A stretch of 15,221 nucleotides of DNA. Source: CAYFHQ01 sp964342805. Its GTDB lineage: Bacteria; Bacillota; Clostridia; Peptostreptococcales; Acidaminobacteraceae. A program made the position numbers and the translations under genes. The notes under the pieces are model-generated. The model saw nothing but the letters and a program-made list of their open reading frames with translations, was not told the origin of the DNA and searched no databases. Positions 12,253-15,221 of this stretch are shown here, piece by piece; the first letter of the stretch is position 1, and every line of letters starts with the position of its first letter. Location: contig CAYFHQ010000090.1 of the NCBI GenBank assembly GCA_964342805.1, positions 1 to 15,221 on the forward strand, read 5' to 3'.

Positions 12253-13004
12253 TTCCATTGGAACAGATCATAGCTGTACATAGCCCCCTAGGCGGCGTTG
12301 GCAAAACCAGCGTTGCCCTGAACATGGCATTGGTTGCAGGGAAAAAGGGCAAAAGAACACTTCTAGTTGATTTTACCTTGTATGGTGGTCTGGAAATGTT
12401 TTTCCGCCTTCCTGACACATCGGGAAAGGGGTTAGAACCCTTTATCAGTCGCATGGAGCAAGAAGAAGTCCCAACCCTAGAGTCTTTGCAAAGTGTGATA
12501 CACATGGAAACAGAGTTTGACAATGTTCACGTACTGACATCACCAGGTGTACTGAGAGCAGACCAGCTGAATCGGCTTCAAATGACCGAAATATTGAGGC
12601 AGGTGAAGCGACTAGCCTATGACGTTGTCATCCTCGATTGTGACGCAGACCTCAACCACCGTACCGTGGTTGCCCTTGAGGAAGCAGACCATATCATTAT
12701 GCCCCTGCTCCAGGATCACCAACATTGCTGGCGCATCCTCCGATCAAAAGAGGTACTGGAGCAAATGCACATTCCCTTCACCAAGGTGCAGTTGCTGTTA
12801 AATCGAAAACGGAAATATATTCCCTTTAGTGAAGTGGACTTGGAAGACGTGGTAGGTTCGAAATTATTTGCTCACATTCCGGACCTAGGCGAAGTTGCTG
12901 TAGAACTCGCCAATAAGGGCAAGGGGTGGTTTCAGATCAGTGGTCTCTTTCAGAAGAGGAAAATGGCCAAGTTCAATCACGCTGTTGGAGGGCTTTTGTC
13001 ATGA
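12249..13004 (+). CDS. tadZ: TadZ/CpaE-like ParA/MinD-family ATPase
   Basis: A 251-residue P-loop ATPase that should localise the Tad machine at the membrane. The P-loop is SPLGGVGKTS (12-21): the Walker lysine K19 is present, but the signature lysine of the MinD/ParA KGGxGKT loop is Leu14. Asp41 opens the A' segment (LLVDFTLYGG), and Walker B is VVILDCDADL (126-135). The N-terminal receiver-like domain of classical CpaE is absent, so the ATPase domain stands alone. Two starts are possible: GTG 12249 (overlapping the cpaB stop) or TTG 12258, for which GGGGAG has better spacing; they differ by three residues. The stop overlaps the tadA ATG by four bases. Confidence 0.85.
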   Translation: MIPLEQIIAVHSPLGGVGKTSVALNMALVAGKKGKRTLLVDFTLYGGLEMFFRLPDTSGKGLEPFISRMEQEEVPTLESLQSVIHMETEFDNVHVLTSPGVLRADQLNRLQMTEILRQVKRLAYDVVILDCDADLNHRTVVALEEADHIIMPLLQDHQHCWRILRSKEVLEQMHIPFTKVQLLLNRKRKYIPFSEVDLEDVVGSKLFAHIPDLGEVAVELANKGKGWFQISGLFQKRKMAKFNHAVGGLLS

Positions 13005-14368
13005 GCATTCAAGAAGTGATCATCCAGAAGAACGCCATGACAAATCAACTGCAGACAGAGATCGACAGCAGCCGTAAGGTCATGATGTATGCCATCCGTG
13101 ACAGGCTGGTTCAGGACCAACGATTTATTGACTGCGATAGTGATCGAAAAAATGAGACGGCAAAGAGTGTCGCATGGCAGCTCATTGAAGAAGCGTCCAT
13201 GACCGACTTCAGACATTTGCTCTTGGACGGTGTTGAAAAAGCGGCCGTTCTGCAAAACCTCTTACGTATGCTATTTGGCTTCGACGCCATTGAGCCACTC
13301 ATCCATGATCCTACAGTGTCAGAGATCATGATCAACGGACCCAACGAAATATTCTTTGAAAAACAGGGTCAAGTTCAGCAGGCATTAACGGCCGGTGGAG
13401 ACCCCCTCAAGTTTGCGTCAGACCAAGCCCTCTACCATGTCATTGATAAGATCGTCGCACCCATCAACCGCAAGGTAGACCAAAGCACTCCTATTGTTGA
13501 CGCTAGACTTCCCAATGGGTCGCGGGTGAACATTGTCCTACCCCCAGTGTCGCTCATTGGCCCCATAGTGACCATTCGTAAATTTCCAGATGATCCATTT
13601 ACAATGGACGACTTGGTGGGGTTTGGGGCATTGACGCAGGACGTGTCTGACCTCTTGCAGGTGATGGTGAAGTCCCGCTGTAATATCGTAGTGGCAGGGG
13701 GAACCGGGTCAGGTAAAACCACCTTTCTCAATGCCTTGTCATCATACATTGGCGCTGGAGAACGGGTGATCACCGTTGAAGACTCGGCCGAACTGAAAAT
13801 CAGACAAGTGAAAAATCTAGCGAGAATGGAGACCCGCCCCCCTAATGTAGAAGGCAAGGGTGAAATAAAGATCAGGGACCTGGTCCGCTCAGCCCTGCGG
13901 ATGCGCCCTGACCGAATAGTGGTTGGGGAGGTCCGGGGCGGTGAAGCCCTAGACATGTTGCAAGCAATGAACACGGGACATGATGGTTCCTTGACGACGG
14001 CCCATGCCAATAGTTGCAGGGACACCATTCATCGCTTGGAGACCATGGTTCTCATGGCAGGCTACGATTTACCGTTACACGCAATCAGACAGCAGATTTC
14101 CTCAGCGGTGGATTTTGTGGTCTACCTAAAAAAGCTCCACGATGGGACCAGGAGGTTGGTTGCCATTGAAGAGGTTCTGGAATTGGATCAAGGGGAGATT
14201 CAAATGAAACCCTTGGTCAGCTATTCAAAAGAGGCTGGGCTGCATGCCGTGGAAACCAGCATTGAAAATCTGAGTAAAATCAAGGATGCCGGCTATGAGC
14301 CAGATCAAGTGAGTCAAATACTAAGGAGGATGAATCATGAATACAATCAAAGGATTTTTAAAGGATGA
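13001..14368 (+). CDS. tadA: Tad pilus motor ATPase TadA/CpaF (secretion ATPase of VirB11/PilT type)
   Basis: A 455-residue cytoplasmic hexameric ATPase that powers Flp pilus assembly. Domains in order: an N-terminal helical part (1-90), the N-terminal ATPase-associated domain with IHDPTVSEIMINGPNEIFFE (101-120) and DARLPNGSRVNIVLPP (167-182), then the motor: Walker A GGTGSGKT (233-240), Asp box ITVEDSAEL (257-265), Walker B RIVVGEVRGGEALDML (305-320) and His box TTAHANS (332-338). All key residues appear intact. The start ATG overlaps the tadZ TGA by four bases, with GGAGG about ten bases upstream; an in-frame extension upstream to 12926 would run inside tadZ and is unlikely. The 3' end contains the flp ribosome-binding site and start. 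Confidence 0.95.
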   Translation: MSIQEVIIQKNAMTNQLQTEIDSSRKVMMYAIRDRLVQDQRFIDCDSDRKNETAKSVAWQLIEEASMTDFRHLLLDGVEKAAVLQNLLRMLFGFDAIEPLIHDPTVSEIMINGPNEIFFEKQGQVQQALTAGGDPLKFASDQALYHVIDKIVAPINRKVDQSTPIVDARLPNGSRVNIVLPPVSLIGPIVTIRKFPDDPFTMDDLVGFGALTQDVSDLLQVMVKSRCNIVVAGGTGSGKTTFLNALSSYIGAGERVITVEDSAELKIRQVKNLARMETRPPNVEGKGEIKIRDLVRSALRMRPDRIVVGEVRGGEALDMLQAMNTGHDGSLTTAHANSCRDTIHRLETMVLMAGYDLPLHAIRQQISSAVDFVVYLKKLHDGTRRLVAIEEVLELDQGEIQMKPLVSYSKEAGLHAVETSIENLSKIKDAGYEPDQVSQILRRMNHEYNQRIFKG

Positions 14369-14498
14369 GTCAGGACAAGCATTGACGGAGTACGGGTTGA
14401 TACTAGCCCTGGTAGCAGTAGTTGCCATTGCTGCAATCACGGGAATTGGATCGCAGTTAAAAACCCAATTGGAAAAGATCAAGAATGCGCTGGGCTAA
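14337..14498 (+). CDS. flp: Flp-type pilin precursor
   Basis: A 53-residue prepilin, the main subunit of the Tad pilus. The leader MNTIKGFLKDESG is followed by QALTEYGLILAL; cleavage should fall between Gly13 and Gln14, placing Glu18 at +5 and Tyr19 at +6, the hallmark Glu-Tyr pair of Flp pilins. A hydrophobic helix (about 20-37) and a short charged C-terminus complete it. The ribosome-binding site AAGGAGG (14323-14329) lies seven bases before the ATG, inside tadA; the two genes overlap by 32 bases. Its strong ribosome-binding site is consistent with high expression of the main subunit. It overlaps tadE by 14 bases. Confidence 0.92.
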   Translation: MNTIKGFLKDESGQALTEYGLILALVAVVAIAAITGIGSQLKTQLEKIKNALG

Positions 14499-14919
14499 AG
14501 GCCTTTCCCTCAAGCGTTTTCGGAAGTCTGAGGATGGACAAGCGGTGTCAGAATTGGCTTTAACCTTGCCAATTCTGCTCATCATCCTCATGGGGACCAT
14601 GAGCCTGGGCATGATGATCTATACAAAGACCATTATGGTCTACGCCTGTTCACAGGGAGCAGAACTGGGATCAGAAATCTGGAACCTGCCAGATCAAACT
14701 GTTGAAGAGCGAGACAAGCGCATTGAAGACACCACATTGAGTATATTTTCATTCAAAGGTGAACCTGGTGAAAAAATGGTGACCATAAAAAACGCGGACA
14801 ACAATATTACCGTGAAACTAGAATATGATTTTGAGTTTATACTGCCATTCGCTGATTTCTTGTCTGGAGAAGAAGGGATCAAACTGTCCTATGAAGCCAC
14901 AGAAGCAATCCAAGATTAG
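14485..14919 (+). CDS. tadE: TadE-like pseudopilin
   Basis: A 144-residue protein with a basic leader (1-18), then GQAVSELALTLPILLIILMG. The Gly18|Gln19 site with Glu23 at +5 copies the prepilin-peptidase site of the Flp pilin in this operon, and the hydrophobic helix (about 25-45) is TadE-type. The C-terminal soluble part (about 60-144) has a strand-rich region (TIKNADNNITVKLEYDFEF) and should lie outside the membrane. TadE-type pseudopilins are minor pilus components needed for assembly. The ribosome-binding site is weak and the start is buried in flp, so translation is probably coupled. Confidence 0.85.
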   Translation: MRWAKGLSLKRFRKSEDGQAVSELALTLPILLIILMGTMSLGMMIYTKTIMVYACSQGAELGSEIWNLPDQTVEERDKRIEDTTLSIFSFKGEPGEKMVTIKNADNNITVKLEYDFEFILPFADFLSGEEGIKLSYEATEAIQD

Positions 14920-15221
14920 CATGCTCAACGCCCTTAAGGGACTGGCCAACCAAGAAGATGGCTACGTCATATTTCTTGTGGTGTTACTCTTACCCATCTT
15001 TATTAGCATGATGGGATTGGTCTTAGACCTCGGATGGAAAACCCACAACGAAATGCGGTTGGACACGGCTACGCAATCCATCGGAAGTACGCTCATGCGG
15101 GCAGTAGACCGTGAGGCTTCTCTGGCTGCAAAAAAGATCATTCTTCAAGATCAAAAGGTGAGAGACGAAGCAGAGCAAATGCTACGGATTAACTTTCCCG
15201 ATGCAGTGATTACTGAAATTG
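14891..15221 (+). CDS. TadG/TadE-like pilus assembly protein, cut by the window edge
   Basis: The first 110 residues of a protein running off the right end. After a basic start (MKPQKQSKIS) it has NQEDGYVIFLVVLLLPIFISMMGLVLDLG, an N-terminal membrane helix (about 25-45) preceded by a Gly as in TadE/TadG proteins, but without a Glu at +5, so it is not an obvious peptidase substrate. The following helix (THNEMRLDTATQSIGSTLMRAV) is typical of TadG-type assembly proteins. I prefer ATG 14891, with AAGAAGGG upstream and a 29-base overlap with tadE; ATG 14921 is an alternative without a ribosome-binding site. TadG often has a C-terminal von Willebrand-type domain, which is not visible here. Confidence 0.7.
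   Translation, partial: MKPQKQSKISMLNALKGLANQEDGYVIFLVVLLLPIFISMMGLVLDLGWKTHNEMRLDTATQSIGSTLMRAVDREASLAAKKIILQDQKVRDEAEQMLRINFPDAVITEI

Noticed and set aside
13432..14028. A 198-codon open frame on the minus strand inside tadA
   Set aside because: It lies antisense to a fully conserved gene, has no ribosome-binding site or recognisable motif, and is a by-product of codon bias in tadA.
1..15221. CRISPR arrays, insertion sequences, tRNA or rRNA genes
   Set aside because: No spaced direct repeats, transposase frames, terminal inverted repeats or tRNA-like cloverleaf sequences were seen by eye on either strand.

Overview
The window reads as chromosomal DNA of a low-to-moderate GC Gram-positive, most likely a Clostridia-type member of the Bacillota. 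Reasons: strong purine-rich Shine-Dalgarno sites before almost every gene, use of GTG and TTG starts, tight overlapping operons, U-tailed hairpin terminators, and a Tad/Flp pilus locus without outer-membrane parts in the part seen. The taxon is an inference; there is no rRNA or other marker gene.

Left part (1-5018). A two-gene ABC module (139-2068) pairs an ATPase that keeps its P-loop but has lost most other catalytic motifs with a four-helix ABC-2-like membrane protein. Convergent to it is a cupin-SDR operon (minus strand, 3212 to 2090); the two units share a hairpin terminator whose loop carries the permease stop codon. A Crp/Fnr-superfamily regulator of YeiL type (3294-3980) is divergent from the cupin gene. 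Next comes an unusual reading frame (4059-4961): an AraC-type DNA-binding domain fused in frame to a RelA/SpoT-like HD domain. It is interrupted by an in-frame TGA exactly where the family has Gly, and it carries a textbook internal Shine-Dalgarno plus ATG in its linker. The HD part lacks key hydrolase residues.

Middle part (5019-7770). Small, mostly single-gene units: a GNAT acetyltransferase, a TTG-started Trm11/UPF0020-like nucleic-acid methyltransferase, a 76-residue two-helix membrane protein, and a second GNAT acetyltransferase. U-tailed terminators separate some of them, and several are preceded by a TGn-TATNAT extended -10 promoter candidate.

Right part (7771-15221). A gene-free stretch of about 525 bases, AT-rich in its first half, ends in a promoter candidate and a leader of about 210 bases with alternative RNA pairings that could reach the first gene's ribosome-binding site. 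The leader precedes a polycistronic Tad (Flp type IVc pilus) operon running off the right edge: a membrane-anchored 507-residue protein with four NTF2-like repeats of unknown function, a TadB/C-like inner-membrane platform protein, an A24 prepilin peptidase, a DUF192 protein, CpaB/RcpC, a TadZ/CpaE-like ATPase, the TadA motor ATPase, the Flp pilin (53 residues), TadE, and a partial TadG-like protein. Nearly all junctions overlap by 4 to 32 bases, so they are probably translated in a coupled way. The logic is: the peptidase cleaves Flp and TadE after the Gly of their GQAxxE sites, TadZ localises the machine, TadA powers assembly on the TadB-type platform, and CpaB, TadE and TadG form the extracytoplasmic or envelope part.
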